This document shows, one piece after another, positions 45,501 to 54,008 of a stretch of DNA of 64,000 nt. Source of the DNA: Mesorhizobium onobrychidis. Its GTDB lineage: Bacteria; Pseudomonadota; Alphaproteobacteria; Rhizobiales; Rhizobiaceae. A program made the translations under genes and the position numbers. The notes beneath the pieces are model-generated. The model searched no databases, was not told where the DNA came from, and saw only the letters and a program-made list of their open reading frames with translations. The stretch is from NCBI RefSeq assembly GCF_024707545.1, contig NZ_CP062229.1:3329501-3393500 (forward strand), in the 5' to 3' direction. How positions within the stretch are numbered: the first letter of the stretch is position 1; each line of letters starts with the position of its first letter.

Positions 45501-46271
45501 ATGGCCGACTGGTCCGCCGCCCAATATCTCAAATTCGAGGACGAGCGCACGCGGCCGTCGCGCGACCTTGTCGCGCAGGTGCCGGTGGAGGCACCGCGCA
45601 GAGTGGTCGACATCGGTTGCGGGCCGGGCAATTCTACCGAATTGCTGGTCGAACGCTGGCCGAGCGCGCAGGTCAGCGGCTTCGACACCTCGCCTGACAT
45701 GATCGAGAAGGCGAGGGCGCGTCTGCCTGTAGTAACCTTCGAACTGGCCGATGCGGCGGCGTGGCAGCCCGAACAGCCGGTCGACGTGATCTTTGCCAAT
45801 GCGGTATTCCAGTGGCTGCCGGAGCATCCGGCGATCTTGCAGCGGCTGATGGGATTTTTGGCGCCCGCCGGCGCGCTTGCCGTGCAGATGCCCGACAATC
45901 TGGGCGAGCCGTCACACCGGCTGATGCGGGAGACGGCGGCCGAAATGCCGTTTGCCGAAAAGCTCGAGGGTGCTGCGCGCGGGTCGTTGCCGCCGGTATC
46001 GTTCTATTACGATCTTTTGTCGCCGTTCTCCGACCGGCTCGACATCTGGCACACCGCCTACAATCACCCGCTGGCCGATGCCGGGGCAATCGTCGAGTGG
46101 CTGAAGTCGACCGGACTGAAGCCGTTCCTCGATCCGCTCGACGAGGACGATCGGCGGCTTTTCCTCAAGCGCTACTCTGCCAGAATAACCGAAGCCTATT
46201 CGAAGACGGCAAACGGCAAGGTGCTGCTGCGTTTCCCGCGCCTGTTCATCGTCGCGCGGCGATCCGCTTAG
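45501..46271 (+). CDS. tam: Trans-aconitate 2-methyltransferase
   Basis: 256-residue SAM-dependent methyltransferase that methylates trans-aconitate, a spontaneous inhibitor of aconitase. The SAM-binding motif I is [15 protein letters not shown] with the acidic residue in [18 protein letters not shown]. Further family signs are [21 protein letters not shown] at the start, [13 protein letters not shown] and the C-terminal [26 protein letters not shown]-type ribosome site precedes the ATG. It follows EttA with a 45-bp gap and is probably cotranscribed. Confidence 0.9.
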   Translation: MADWSAAQYLKFEDERTRPSRDLVAQVPVEAPRRVVDIGCGPGNSTELLVERWPSAQVSGFDTSPDMIEKARARLPVVTFELADAAAWQPEQPVDVIFANAVFQWLPEHPAILQRLMGFLAPAGALAVQMPDNLGEPSHRLMRETAAEMPFAEKLEGAARGSLPPVSFYYDLLSPFSDRLDIWHTAYNHPLADAGAIVEWLKSTGLKPFLDPLDEDDRRLFLKRYSARITEAYSKTANGKVLLRFPRLFIVARRSA

Positions 46272-46464
46272 AAACGGTAGCCACACAGAGAGGCAGTGCC
46301 TGGCGGCGCTTGATCCGCACCATTTTCGGCAACGCAAGGTTGTGGTCTTTTGCCTCAGGCACTTGATTTAAGCCGGCGTAAACACCCACCAGATACGAAA
46401 AACAGTTGCGCCCAACCTTCGCGGCGCCCAAATGAGAGCCGCAACGCCTGCGCATGGGGTGGAA

Positions 46465-47586
46465 ATGCATCGCGTCATCATCAGCGGCATCGGCGTTGAA
46501 ATCCCCGAGCCTTCGATCACCAATGAAGAACTGGTCGACAGCTTCAATGCCTGGGTCGACACGGAGAATGTCCGCCGCGAGGCTTCGGGCGAGACGCTGC
46601 TGCAGAAGTCGGACAGTGCCTTCATCGTCCATGCTTCGGGCGTACAGACCCGCCATGTGATCGAGCGGGAAGGCATTCTCGACCCGACCCGCATGGCGCC
46701 GCGCATTCCGGCGCGGCCCGACGATGCGCTGTCGCAGGAGGCTGAGTTCGGCATCGCGTCGGCCAGGAAAGCGCTCGACCATGCCGGCCTGGAGCCTGGG
46801 GATATCGACCTGGTGATCTGCTCGGCCTCGCATCACCAGCGGCCCTATCCGGCGATCGCCATCGAGATGCAGCAGGCGATGGGCACGAAGGGCGCCGGCT
46901 TCGACATGGGCCTTGGCTGCTCGTCGGCGGCGGCGGCATTGCATATTGCGGTCAATCTGGTGCGGGCTGGCGCTCACAGGCGCGTGCTGGTGACGACGCC
47001 CGAGATCATCACCGGCCATCTCAACTTCCGCGACCGGCAGACGCATTTCATCTTCGGCGATGCTTCGGTCTCGATGGTCGTGGAGGGGCTTGCCCAGGGC
47101 GATAAGCGGCCGGGGCGCTTCGAGGTGCTCGACACGCGCACCTGGACGCAGATGTCCAACAACATTCGCACCAATCTTGGCTACTACACGCGCACCGCCC
47201 AGGACGATCCTTATATGATCAATCTGGAAGGCAATCTGATCAAGCAGGTCGGCAACAAGGTGTTCAAGGAAGTCACCGTCGCCGGGCACAAGTTCATCGT
47301 CGAGTTCCTGGCCGAGCACGGGCTGACGCCGCAAGCGATCCGGCGCTTCTGGCTGCATCAGGCCAATGCCCGGATGAACGCCATGATCCTGAAGCTGTCG
47401 TTCGGCCACGAGGTCGGCCATGACCGCGCGCCGATGGTGCTGGAGCGCCTCGGCAACACCGCCGGCGCCGGCGCGATCGTCGCCCTGTCGGAGAACCACG
47501 CCGACATGAAGGCCGGCGACTACGGCCTGCTCTGCGCCTTCGGCGCCGGCTATTCGATTGGCGGGGCGCTATTGCGCATGCTCTGA
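46465..47586 (+). CDS. Beta-ketoacyl-ACP synthase III-like enzyme
   Basis: 373-residue thiolase-fold condensing enzyme. The active-site Cys152 lies in DMGLGCSSAAAAL. The His of the triad is in WLHQANARMN and the Asn region reads RLGNTAGAGAIVAL. It is longer than housekeeping FabH (about 320 residues) and has an extra N-terminal segment (residues ~25-80), so it may be a dedicated enzyme for a special acyl starter rather than the central FabH. ATG 46465 follows GGGGTGGAA. No fatty-acid genes adjoin it, so its product is unknown. Confidence 0.8.
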   Translation: MHRVIISGIGVEIPEPSITNEELVDSFNAWVDTENVRREASGETLLQKSDSAFIVHASGVQTRHVIEREGILDPTRMAPRIPARPDDALSQEAEFGIASARKALDHAGLEPGDIDLVICSASHHQRPYPAIAIEMQQAMGTKGAGFDMGLGCSSAAAALHIAVNLVRAGAHRRVLVTTPEIITGHLNFRDRQTHFIFGDASVSMVVEGLAQGDKRPGRFEVLDTRTWTQMSNNIRTNLGYYTRTAQDDPYMINLEGNLIKQVGNKVFKEVTVAGHKFIVEFLAEHGLTPQAIRRFWLHQANARMNAMILKLSFGHEVGHDRAPMVLERLGNTAGAGAIVALSENHADMKAGDYGLLCAFGAGYSIGGALLRML

Positions 47587-47731
47587 TCTACTTTGGCGCG
47601 AACGGCACCAGCATTAGCGGGCGCCGGTATGTAATCGCATCAGTCTGCTTGATTGGAGTATCAGTGCTTTAGACTGGACCTGATGAGCTCACTGCGGCTA
47701 ATTGCTTGGCATCACGCACGGAGCGAAGCCT

Positions 47732-48349
47732 ATGCTGGATCTGTTCCCCGAGACCGAAAACCCGGTCGAAATCATCCCGGCGCGGAAGCTTGCCGCGCAG
47801 GTGGCAGCGGTTTACGTCGCGCCATCGGATCATTTCGAGACACGCGCGGTGGATGAATTGCGGCTCGGCTTCGACGGCATTGACGGCGATTTCCACGCCG
47901 GTGCGACGCGGCGCTCCGGCGGGCGCGAGCCCTGGTATCCACGCGGCACCGAGATGCGCAACGAGCGGCAGCTGTCTGTTGTGGCGGCGGACGAGCTGGC
48001 GATCGTCGCCCAGCGGATGGGCATCGCCGAGATCAAGCCGGAGTGGATCGGCGCCAATCTGTTGATCGAAGGCCTGCCGCATTTCTCCATGCTGCCGTCC
48101 GGCACGCTGCTGTTCTTCAGGGGAGGCGTCACCATCAAGGTCGACGCGCAGAACGGACCTTGCCGCATCGCCGGGCGCTTGGTCGCCGAAAATGCCGGAA
48201 TGGCCGACCATGCGACCGGCGCGCTGCTGTTCCCGAAGGCGGCAAAGCGGTTGCGCGGCCTCGTCGCCTGGGTCGAAAAACCAGGCCGCATCACGACCGG
48301 CGAGGAGATTTCGGTGCGTGTGCCCGAGCAGTGGATTTACCGGGCCTGA
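47732..48349 (+). CDS. MOSC domain-containing protein
   Basis: 205-residue single-domain protein with the MOSC pattern: LRLGFDGIDGDFHAGATRRS near the start and the conserved Cys in AQNGPCRIAGR. In sulfurase and amidoxime-reducing proteins this fold carries sulfur or molybdenum cofactor. The role of stand-alone MOSC proteins is unclear. ATG 47732 follows GGAG at 8-base spacing. It converges with the D-amino acid aminotransferase-like gene. Confidence 0.85.
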   Translation: MLDLFPETENPVEIIPARKLAAQVAAVYVAPSDHFETRAVDELRLGFDGIDGDFHAGATRRSGGREPWYPRGTEMRNERQLSVVAADELAIVAQRMGIAEIKPEWIGANLLIEGLPHFSMLPSGTLLFFRGGVTIKVDAQNGPCRIAGRLVAENAGMADHATGALLFPKAAKRLRGLVAWVEKPGRITTGEEISVRVPEQWIYRA

Positions 48350-48362
48350 GGCCAGGGATGGG

Positions 48363-49322
48363 TCAGGGATAGCGCACCGGGCTGGACCAGACCGGGTCTT
48401 CGTGCTTTTGCCAGTAGATCGCCATGAGGCGCTTGGTAATCGCGCCGACCTTGCCGTCCGCGACCGGAATACCGTCGATCATCGTCACCGGCATGATGCC
48501 GCCGGCGGTCGAGGTGATGAAGACCTCGTCGGACCGACGCAGCGCAGCGACGCTGACATCGGCCGCTGCAACGGCAAGCCCTGCCTCCGCGCAGAGATCG
48601 AAGACGGTGCGACGGGTGATGCCGGGCAGCACGCCGGCAGCCGGCGTCGACAGTTTACCGTCATCCACGCAAAAGACGTTGAAGCCGGGGCCTTCCGCGA
48701 CATTGCCGTTGAAATCGAGGAGCAGCGCGGTCTCGGCGCCGCGGTCATAGGCGTCGTAGAGGCCTCGCACCAGGTCGAGCCAATGATAGTTCTTGATCGC
48801 CGGGTCGATCGAAGCCGGTGGGATGCGCACCTTGTCGCTGATTGCCACATGCAGGCCGCGCTGCAATTGCTCGGCATTGGCGACCGAGCCGAAGGGAACG
48901 GCGAACGCCATGAAACGGTTGACCGCGTCGCGCGGGTCGCGGCTGAAGGTCGGCGAGGCGCCGCGCGTGCACAGCATCTCGACATAAGCGGCGCGATGAC
49001 CCGACAGCGCCACGCAATTTTCGAGGATCTCGGCGACGCCATCGCGGCCGAACGGGATCGTCATGCGCAGCTTTTCCAGCCCGCCGAAGAAACGATCGAG
49101 ATGGAGGTCGAGGCGGAAGAAGCGACCGTTCCAGACATGCACCGTGTCGTAGGTGGCGTCGGAATGCAGGAAGCCCCAATCCAGCACCGAGATCTTGGCT
49201 TGCGACATCGGTAGATATTGCCCGTCCAAGAAGGCAACCCCGTCCGGATAGGAGTGCGGGTCTATGTGGCGGGCGGAGAGCGAGGGCAGTGGTTCGGCCT
49301 GCGGATCGATCGAGTTGCTCAT
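48363..49322 (-). CDS. Class IV aminotransferase (D-amino-acid aminotransferase-like)
   Basis: 319-residue PLP enzyme. The fold starts at VAFLDGQYLPMSQAKISVLD. The PLP lysine is Lys177 in DPAIKNYHWLD, and the C-terminal cofactor loop EVFITSTAGGIMPV is visible. The family includes D-amino acid, branched-chain and 4-amino-4-deoxychorismate converting enzymes; the pattern best fits the D-amino-acid group but the substrate is not proven. The ATG at 49322 is preceded by GGAGGA. It lies between two convergent or codirectional reverse-strand genes with no obvious pathway link. Confidence 0.85.
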   Translation of the reverse strand: MSNSIDPQAEPLPSLSARHIDPHSYPDGVAFLDGQYLPMSQAKISVLDWGFLHSDATYDTVHVWNGRFFRLDLHLDRFFGGLEKLRMTIPFGRDGVAEILENCVALSGHRAAYVEMLCTRGASPTFSRDPRDAVNRFMAFAVPFGSVANAEQLQRGLHVAISDKVRIPPASIDPAIKNYHWLDLVRGLYDAYDRGAETALLLDFNGNVAEGPGFNVFCVDDGKLSTPAAGVLPGITRRTVFDLCAEAGLAVAAADVSVAALRRSDEVFITSTAGGIMPVTMIDGIPVADGKVGAITKRLMAIYWQKHEDPVWSSPVRYP

Positions 49323-49430
49323 TACGTCCTCCGTCAGGTCGTTTTTCGCCGACCAGATGGCGGGATAGAGCGGCACGGCGGGTGGTACAAGACACAGGCT
49401 GGTCCTGCCGCTGGGCCATTGAGGAACTTG

Positions 49431-49742
49431 TTACTCTTCCTCCTCGTCATCGAGCAGACGCGTGGCGCGCCAGCGGGTCAGCACGCTGTTGGTCTGTTCC
49501 ATGACGAAGAAGCGCGCCGAGTCCCGGTCGTAGCCTTCGGCCAGCAGTTTTTCGTAGTCGGTGTGCACGTGACGGATATGGGCGATGGTCGCCAGCCACA
49601 CCGCGATCGTCGGCGGCAAGCTCTTCATATGCACCGCGCCGGCGTCGGCGCGGATCTTTTCCATGTCGGCATAGGGCGCCAGCGGCAAGAGCGCTGTCAG
49701 CGCCTTGGCGATGGCGCGGCGGCGGCCGGTCGGCGCGCTCAA
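49431..49742 (-). CDS. Small DUF2293-like protein
   Basis: 103-residue basic-to-acidic protein (SAPTGRRRAIAKALTALLPL; ends RWRATRLLDDEEEE). The sequence ATIAHIRHVHTDYEKLLAEG and YDRDSARFFVMEQTN resembles the DUF2293 family of rhizobial proteins, from memory. Its ATG overlaps the stop codon of the upstream TrmO gene (ATGA), so translation is coupled. Function unknown. Confidence 0.7.
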   Translation of the reverse strand: MSAPTGRRRAIAKALTALLPLAPYADMEKIRADAGAVHMKSLPPTIAVWLATIAHIRHVHTDYEKLLAEGYDRDSARFFVMEQTNSVLTRWRATRLLDDEEEE

Positions 49743-50305
49743 CGCACAACCTGTCCGGGCTCGTCCCGTCCGGCAATGGTTGCGTCGGCAAAGGCATCGG
49801 TCGAGGCGAAATAAGGCTTGATATCGATGACCGGCGTGCCGTCGAGCACGTCGATGGCATCGAGATCGATACGGCCCGTGTCGATGTCGAGGGCGACGAG
49901 CCTGGCGATATGCAACCCGACCGGGTTCGGCCGGGCCGGGGAGCGCAGCGAAAAAACGCCTTTCGGTTCAGCTGCATGGCGGGGTTTCTGAACAATCATG
50001 GTCCGCGGCGCGTGGTGCAGCCAGGACAGGATGATGACGTGGCTGGCGCGCTCCAAGCCAAGCAAGCCGTCACGATAGCGCTGATCGATCGTGAGAACCG
50101 CCTGCTGTCCCGTTTCCCGCGCGGCTTTCATGTTCTTGGGGCAAGTTTCCCGCGCGGTCCAGGGCGAGGCGATGCGGCCGATGAAGACGACATGGCCGTC
50201 CGGCGGCATATCGGCCGGATCGGTTTCCAGAAGCCTTTCGCCGCTGCGCGTCTCGAACATGGTTTTTCGCCCCGATCCTGCTTCCGGCTTTGCGCGATCC
50301 GTCAC
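49739..50305 (-). CDS. trmO: tRNA (adenine-N6)-methyltransferase TrmO (TsaA family)
   Basis: Up to 188 residues. TrmO uses SAM to methylate N6-threonylcarbamoyl-A37 of some tRNAs. The beta-barrel is recognisable from VVFIGRIASPWTARETCPKN, the hallmark FSLRSPARPNPVGLH and the end of the core LDGTPVIDIKPYFAS. The longest start is GTG 50305; an ATG at 50260 would shorten the variable N-terminus by 15 residues. Divergent from the SahR-like gene, with a palindromic operator in the gap. Confidence 0.87.
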   Translation of the reverse strand: MTDRAKPEAGSGRKTMFETRSGERLLETDPADMPPDGHVVFIGRIASPWTARETCPKNMKAARETGQQAVLTIDQRYRDGLLGLERASHVIILSWLHHAPRTMIVQKPRHAAEPKGVFSLRSPARPNPVGLHIARLVALDIDTGRIDLDAIDVLDGTPVIDIKPYFASTDAFADATIAGRDEPGQVVR

Positions 50306-50361
50306 GCATGCGCCATTTTCTTGTCCGGAAGCGACATAGCACTTGCAAGGCTATCAAAATC

Positions 50362-50383
50362 GACATAAACATATGTTTATATC
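50362..50383. promoter_or_regulatory. Palindromic operator upstream of the SahR-like gene and metF
   Basis: GACATAAACATATGTTTATATC is a 22-bp palindrome with one mismatched pair, containing the perfect 16-mer ATAAACATATGTTTAT. It lies 21 bp before the regulator's ATG and 57 bp from the TrmO start. ArsR-family regulators bind palindromes of this size and AT-rich type, so autoregulation of the regulator-metF operon is likely. Confidence 0.65.
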
Positions 50384-50404
50384 TTTTTCAAAGAGAATGC
50401 CCGC

Positions 50405-51427
50405 ATGCATGTCGCTCTCGACACCATGGTAGATACATTGAAGGCGGCGGCCGAATCCAGCCGGTTGCGCATCCTGGCGTTGCTGTCGCGCGGCGACCTG
50501 ACCGTCTCCGATCTCACCGAAATCCTCGGCCAGTCGCAGCCGCGAGTCTCGCGCCACCTGAAGCTGCTGCTGGAGGCGGGGTTGATCGGCCGCTATCAGG
50601 AGGGCTCATGGGCCTTCTTCCGGCTGTCGGATTCGGATGCGGCGCGGGATTTCGTGCTGCGGCTGGTGTCCGGCATCCGGGGTGCCGATCCGCAGGTCGA
50701 GCGTGACCTCGAGCGGTTGGCAGCGGTCAAGCGCAAGCGGCAGGATCGCGCCGCCGAATATTTTTCCGTAAATGCTGCAAGCTGGGACCACATCCGCTCG
50801 CTGCATGTGCCGGACCGCGCCGTGGAGGCGGCGCTGCTCAAGCTCGTCGGCAAGCGGCCGTTCCAGTCGATGCTCGATCTCGGCACCGGCACCGGGCGGC
50901 TGCTCGAGATCTTTTCGCCGCTCTACCGGCGCGGCATCGGCATCGACATGTCGCGCGAGATGCTGACGGTGGCGCGCGCCAATCTCGACAAAGCCGGCAT
51001 TTCGAATGCGCAGGTGCGCCAGGGCGATATTTTTGCGCCACCGGTCGAGCGCGACGCCTTCGATCTCGTCACCATCCACCAGGTGCTACACTACCTCGAC
51101 GATCCCGCCCGCGCCATCCGCGAGGCAGCAAGGCTGCTGCGCCCGGCAGGCCGGCTGGTGATCGTCGATTTCGCTCCGCACGCGCTGGAATTCCTGCGCG
51201 ACGTGCACGCGCATGTGCGGCTCGGCTTTTCCGACCGGCAGATCACCGAGTGGTTTTCCGAGGCCGGGCTCGATCTCGAGGACAGCCAGGAATTCGAGCC
51301 GCGCGGCGGCAACGAGGCCAGGCTCACCGTCAAACTGTGGCTCGGCCGTGACCAGCGCATGCTGATCGCCGATCCTTCCAACCACGCACAACCGGCCAAT
51401 GCCTATCCGATAGGGGAAACCGCCTGA
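50405..51427 (+). CDS. ArsR-family regulator fused to a SAM-dependent methyltransferase domain (SahR-like)
   Basis: 340-residue two-domain protein. Residues ~8-80 form an ArsR winged helix (SRLRILALLSRGDLTVSDLT, then QPRVSRHLKLLLEAGLIG) without a metal-binding Cys cluster. Residues ~135-315 form a class I methyltransferase with motif I LDLGTGTGRLLEIF, acidic GIGIDMSREML, motif FDLVTIHQVLHYLDD and VIVDFAPH. SahR regulators of the methionine cycle, as remembered, have this layout and respond to S-adenosylhomocysteine. The gene overlaps metF by one base, and a palindrome precedes it at 50362. Enzymatic methyltransfer is not excluded. Confidence 0.83.
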   Translation: MHVALDTMVDTLKAAAESSRLRILALLSRGDLTVSDLTEILGQSQPRVSRHLKLLLEAGLIGRYQEGSWAFFRLSDSDAARDFVLRLVSGIRGADPQVERDLERLAAVKRKRQDRAAEYFSVNAASWDHIRSLHVPDRAVEAALLKLVGKRPFQSMLDLGTGTGRLLEIFSPLYRRGIGIDMSREMLTVARANLDKAGISNAQVRQGDIFAPPVERDAFDLVTIHQVLHYLDDPARAIREAARLLRPAGRLVIVDFAPHALEFLRDVHAHVRLGFSDRQITEWFSEAGLDLEDSQEFEPRGGNEARLTVKLWLGRDQRMLIADPSNHAQPANAYPIGETA

Positions 51428-52344
51428 TGAACCAGTTCCGCTTTTCCCGCCGCCCTGACATTGGCGACAAGGTCAGAGTTTCGTTCGAGTTCTTCCCCCC
51501 GAAGAGCGACGAGATGGAAGCACGGCTGTGGGACACCGTCACCCGGCTGCAGCCGCTCAAGCCGAAATTCGTCTCCGTCACCTATGGCGCGGGCGGCTCG
51601 ACGCGCGAGCGCACGGCGCGGACGGTCAAGCGCATCCTCAACGAAACGGCGCTGACGCCGGCGGCGCACATGACGTGCGTCGATGCGGCGCGTCACGAGG
51701 TCGATGAAGTGATTCAGGAATTCGCCGATATGGGTGTCACCCGCTTCGTCGCCTTGCGCGGCGATCCGGCCGAGGGCGTCGGCGCCGCCTACCGTCCGCA
51801 TCCGGACGGCTATGCCAATGGCGCCGAACTGGTGGGGGCGCTGAAAGGTGTCGGCGATTTCGACATCTCGGTCTCCGCCTATCCGGAAAAGCATCCGGAG
51901 AGTCCGGATTTCGCCACCGACATCGACATGCTGAAGCGCAAGGTCGACAATGGCGCGACACGGGCGATCACCCAGTTCTTCTTCGACAATGATCTCTACG
52001 AGCGCTATGTCGAGCGGGCACGGCGGGCCGGAATCTACATACCGATCGTGCCGGGCATACTGCCGGTCCACAATTTCACCCAGGTTGCCAATTTCTCGGC
52101 GCGCTGCGGCGCGCTGGTGCCGGCGTGGATGGCCGAGCGCTTCGACGGGCTGCAGACGGACCCGCAGACGCATGCGCTGGTGGCGTCCGCGGTGGCGGCC
52201 GAGCAGGTGCTGGACCTTGTCGAGCGCGGCGTTGGCGATTTCCATTTCTACACGATGAACCGGGCCGATCTCGTCTTCGCCGTCTGCCACATGATCGGCA
52301 TCCGCTCGCATGAGGTTGAAGCTGCGGGGTCTGCTGCGGCGTAA
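51427..52344 (+). CDS. metF: Methylenetetrahydrofolate reductase
   Basis: 305-residue FAD enzyme that makes 5-methyltetrahydrofolate for methionine synthesis. The TIM-barrel signature starts VSFEFFPPKSDEMEARLWDT, continues with VSVTYGAGGSTRERTARTVK, ALRGDPAEG and ISVSAYPEKHPESPDF, and ends with HFYTMNRADLVFAVC. The TGATG junction with the upstream regulator indicates coupled translation, so metF is probably controlled by that ArsR-type protein through the palindrome at 50362. A strong terminator follows at 52372. Confidence 0.95.
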   Translation: MNQFRFSRRPDIGDKVRVSFEFFPPKSDEMEARLWDTVTRLQPLKPKFVSVTYGAGGSTRERTARTVKRILNETALTPAAHMTCVDAARHEVDEVIQEFADMGVTRFVALRGDPAEGVGAAYRPHPDGYANGAELVGALKGVGDFDISVSAYPEKHPESPDFATDIDMLKRKVDNGATRAITQFFFDNDLYERYVERARRAGIYIPIVPGILPVHNFTQVANFSARCGALVPAWMAERFDGLQTDPQTHALVASAVAAEQVLDLVERGVGDFHFYTMNRADLVFAVCHMIGIRSHEVEAAGSAAA

Positions 52345-52371
52345 GTCTCGGCCGAGTCTCTGGAAATGCAA

Positions 52372-52399
52372 AAAAGGCCGGGTAAAAACCCGGCCTTTT
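52372..52399 (+). terminator. Rho-independent terminator after metF
   Basis: AAAAGGCCGGG-TAAAAA-CCCGGCCTTTT: an 11-bp perfect stem with a 6-nt loop. The A-run before and T-run after make it usable from both strands. Confidence 0.9.
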
Positions 52400-52446
52400 C
52401 AATGACTTGGACTATTCGGTGCTGATCTTCCGTTGCTTTGGCGGGT

Positions 52447-52533
52447 CTACGGAAGAAAGCCCATAATCAGGGCTCCGATGAATGCAAACGCAGCACAGAT
52501 CATCAATGCGTTGATTGGCCTCGTGAGTCCCAC
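52447..52533 (-). CDS. Candidate 28-residue membrane peptide
   Basis: A GTG at 52533 preceded by a perfect AGGAGG seven bases upstream opens a 28-codon frame, MGLTRPINALMICAAFAFIG followed by ALIMGFLP, ending in TAG at 52447. The peptide is one continuous hydrophobic helix after a short polar start. The strong ribosome site and the clean hydrophobic profile argue that it is real. It is too short for ordinary gene finding and lies between two convergent or unrelated genes. Function unknown. Confidence 0.55.
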   Translation of the reverse strand: MGLTRPINALMICAAFAFIGALIMGFLP

Positions 52534-52873
52534 GTCATAGCCTCCTCTTAAAGAGCTATGGCCAGAGTCTAGGGTCATTTGTGCCACAGGCAAGCGGAAA
52601 ATATGCTGCAATGCGACGACATTGTGGAATTTACGAGCGGCCATTTGCCGTTAGGTATTGAAACTCTTCGGCAAAATCCCGCTTCGACCTGTGCATAAAA
52701 TGTGACGAAGCTGGGGCAAGAATGCATATGACAGCGCTACCGCCGCCGAGAATCGGAATCGATTTTCGAGTCGATGCGAAGATTCAACGAGTTAGAGCGT
52801 CGTTTGCGCGTTATCGCAAAACCGCTGCGCACCCTCGGTTCAAGCCCGAGGGCGTGCTTTTGGGCGACATGCA
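52534..52873. other. Intergenic region between the small peptide and the EamA gene
   Basis: About 340 bp. The right half is the dispersed repeat (52749-52875), whose terminal ATGCATTAA supplies the stop codon region of the EamA gene. The left half contains the upstream region of the small peptide and otherwise shows no recognisable gene. Confidence 0.55.
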
Positions 52874-52875
52874 TT
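52749..52875. repeat. Dispersed palindromic repeat (long copy)
   Basis: It combines the AATCGGAATCGATTTTCG module also seen at 5617 with the hairpin core (CAAAACCGCTGCGCACCC to TTTTGGGCGACATGCAT) also seen at 26162 and 61163. The core folds through complementary GCACCCTCGG/CCGAGGGCGTGC arms. Its last bases overlap the stop codon of the EamA gene. Confidence 0.85.
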
Positions 52876-53791
52876 AACGTCGGCCGAACAGGCGGCCGTC
52901 GATGGTGACGAGGCCGAGCGCGATCAGCGCCATGCCGCCGAGCTCGAACAATTCGAGCCGCTCGCCCAGGAACAGGCAGCCGAGCAGGATGGCGCTGGCC
53001 GGCACGATCAGCGTGACCAGCGAGGCGTTGGTGGCGCCGGCCGAGGCGACGAGGTTGAAATAGAGAATGTAGGCGAAGGCGGTGGACAGCAGGGCCAGCG
53101 CCAACACCGCTGCCCAGACCGGCGACGAGGCCGAAAACAGGTTGGCAGTGCCGTGGCCAAGCAGCACGATCGGGATCATGATGATGGTCGAGGCGGTCAA
53201 TTGTCCAGTGGCGATGATCGGTGACGGCACACCCTTGAAGCGCCGGGCGATCATCAGGGCCACCGCATAGGACAGCGAGGCGCCGACCAGCGCGAATTTC
53301 GCCCAGACCGGCCCGCCCAGCCCGGCAAGCAGGCCCGGACCGATCATCACCGCAGTGCCGACGATGCCGAGCGCGATCCCGGCAAGCTTGTTCCAGGAGA
53401 GTTTTTCGTCTGATGTCAACGCGTTGGCGAGGATCAACGTCCAGAACGGCGTCGTCGAATTGAGCACCGAGGCGACACCGGCGCCAAGCTCGGTCTGGCC
53501 GGCAAAGATCAGCGAGAACGGAATGACGTTGTTGACGAGCGCCAGCAGAAAGAACAGGCCGGCTTGCGGCAAGGCGAGGCGGAAGGACGGACCGCGCAGG
53601 CCGAGATAGAGATGCAGCGCCAGCGCCGCGATGGCGACGCGAAACAGCACCAGCACCAGCGGCGGAACCTCGGCAACCGCAATGCGGGCGAAGAAGAACG
53701 AGCCACCCCAAATCGCACCGAGCAGCAGAAGCTGCGCCCAGTCTTTCAAGACCATGGGGCCGCGCATTGCCGTCGTCGTTGTGACTGCCAT
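52874..53791 (-). CDS. EamA/DMT-superfamily transporter
   Basis: 305-residue inner-membrane protein with ten predicted helices arranged as two EamA repeats (each about 130 residues). The first begins LLLGAIWGGSFFFARIAVAE and has PFSLIFAGQTELGAGVASVL; the second begins WAKFALVGASLSYAVALMIA and ends GGMALIALGLVTIDGRLFGR. Such transporters export amino acids or other metabolites; the substrate is unknown. ATG 53791 is chosen because the first helix follows soon after. Confidence 0.88.
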   Translation of the reverse strand: MAVTTTTAMRGPMVLKDWAQLLLLGAIWGGSFFFARIAVAEVPPLVLVLFRVAIAALALHLYLGLRGPSFRLALPQAGLFFLLALVNNVIPFSLIFAGQTELGAGVASVLNSTTPFWTLILANALTSDEKLSWNKLAGIALGIVGTAVMIGPGLLAGLGGPVWAKFALVGASLSYAVALMIARRFKGVPSPIIATGQLTASTIIMIPIVLLGHGTANLFSASSPVWAAVLALALLSTAFAYILYFNLVASAGATNASLVTLIVPASAILLGCLFLGERLELFELGGMALIALGLVTIDGRLFGRR

Positions 53792-54008
53792 GGATAATCC
53801 TCCCGGATGGCTCTGAATGCCAAGTCGATCAGGCGTCTGTTCAGGCCATATCCTGTTCGACGGCAAGGGCCACCCGAAACCAGATCAGTGGGCTAGCATT
53901 CCATCATCTGCCGTAGCGCCGCAGCGTCAGGGGTGCGAGACACAGAATTGTTTTCATTCCCGCATAGGTTGGATTAATTGTGCGCAGTCTAAGCCAAGGG
54001 ATTCGTCC

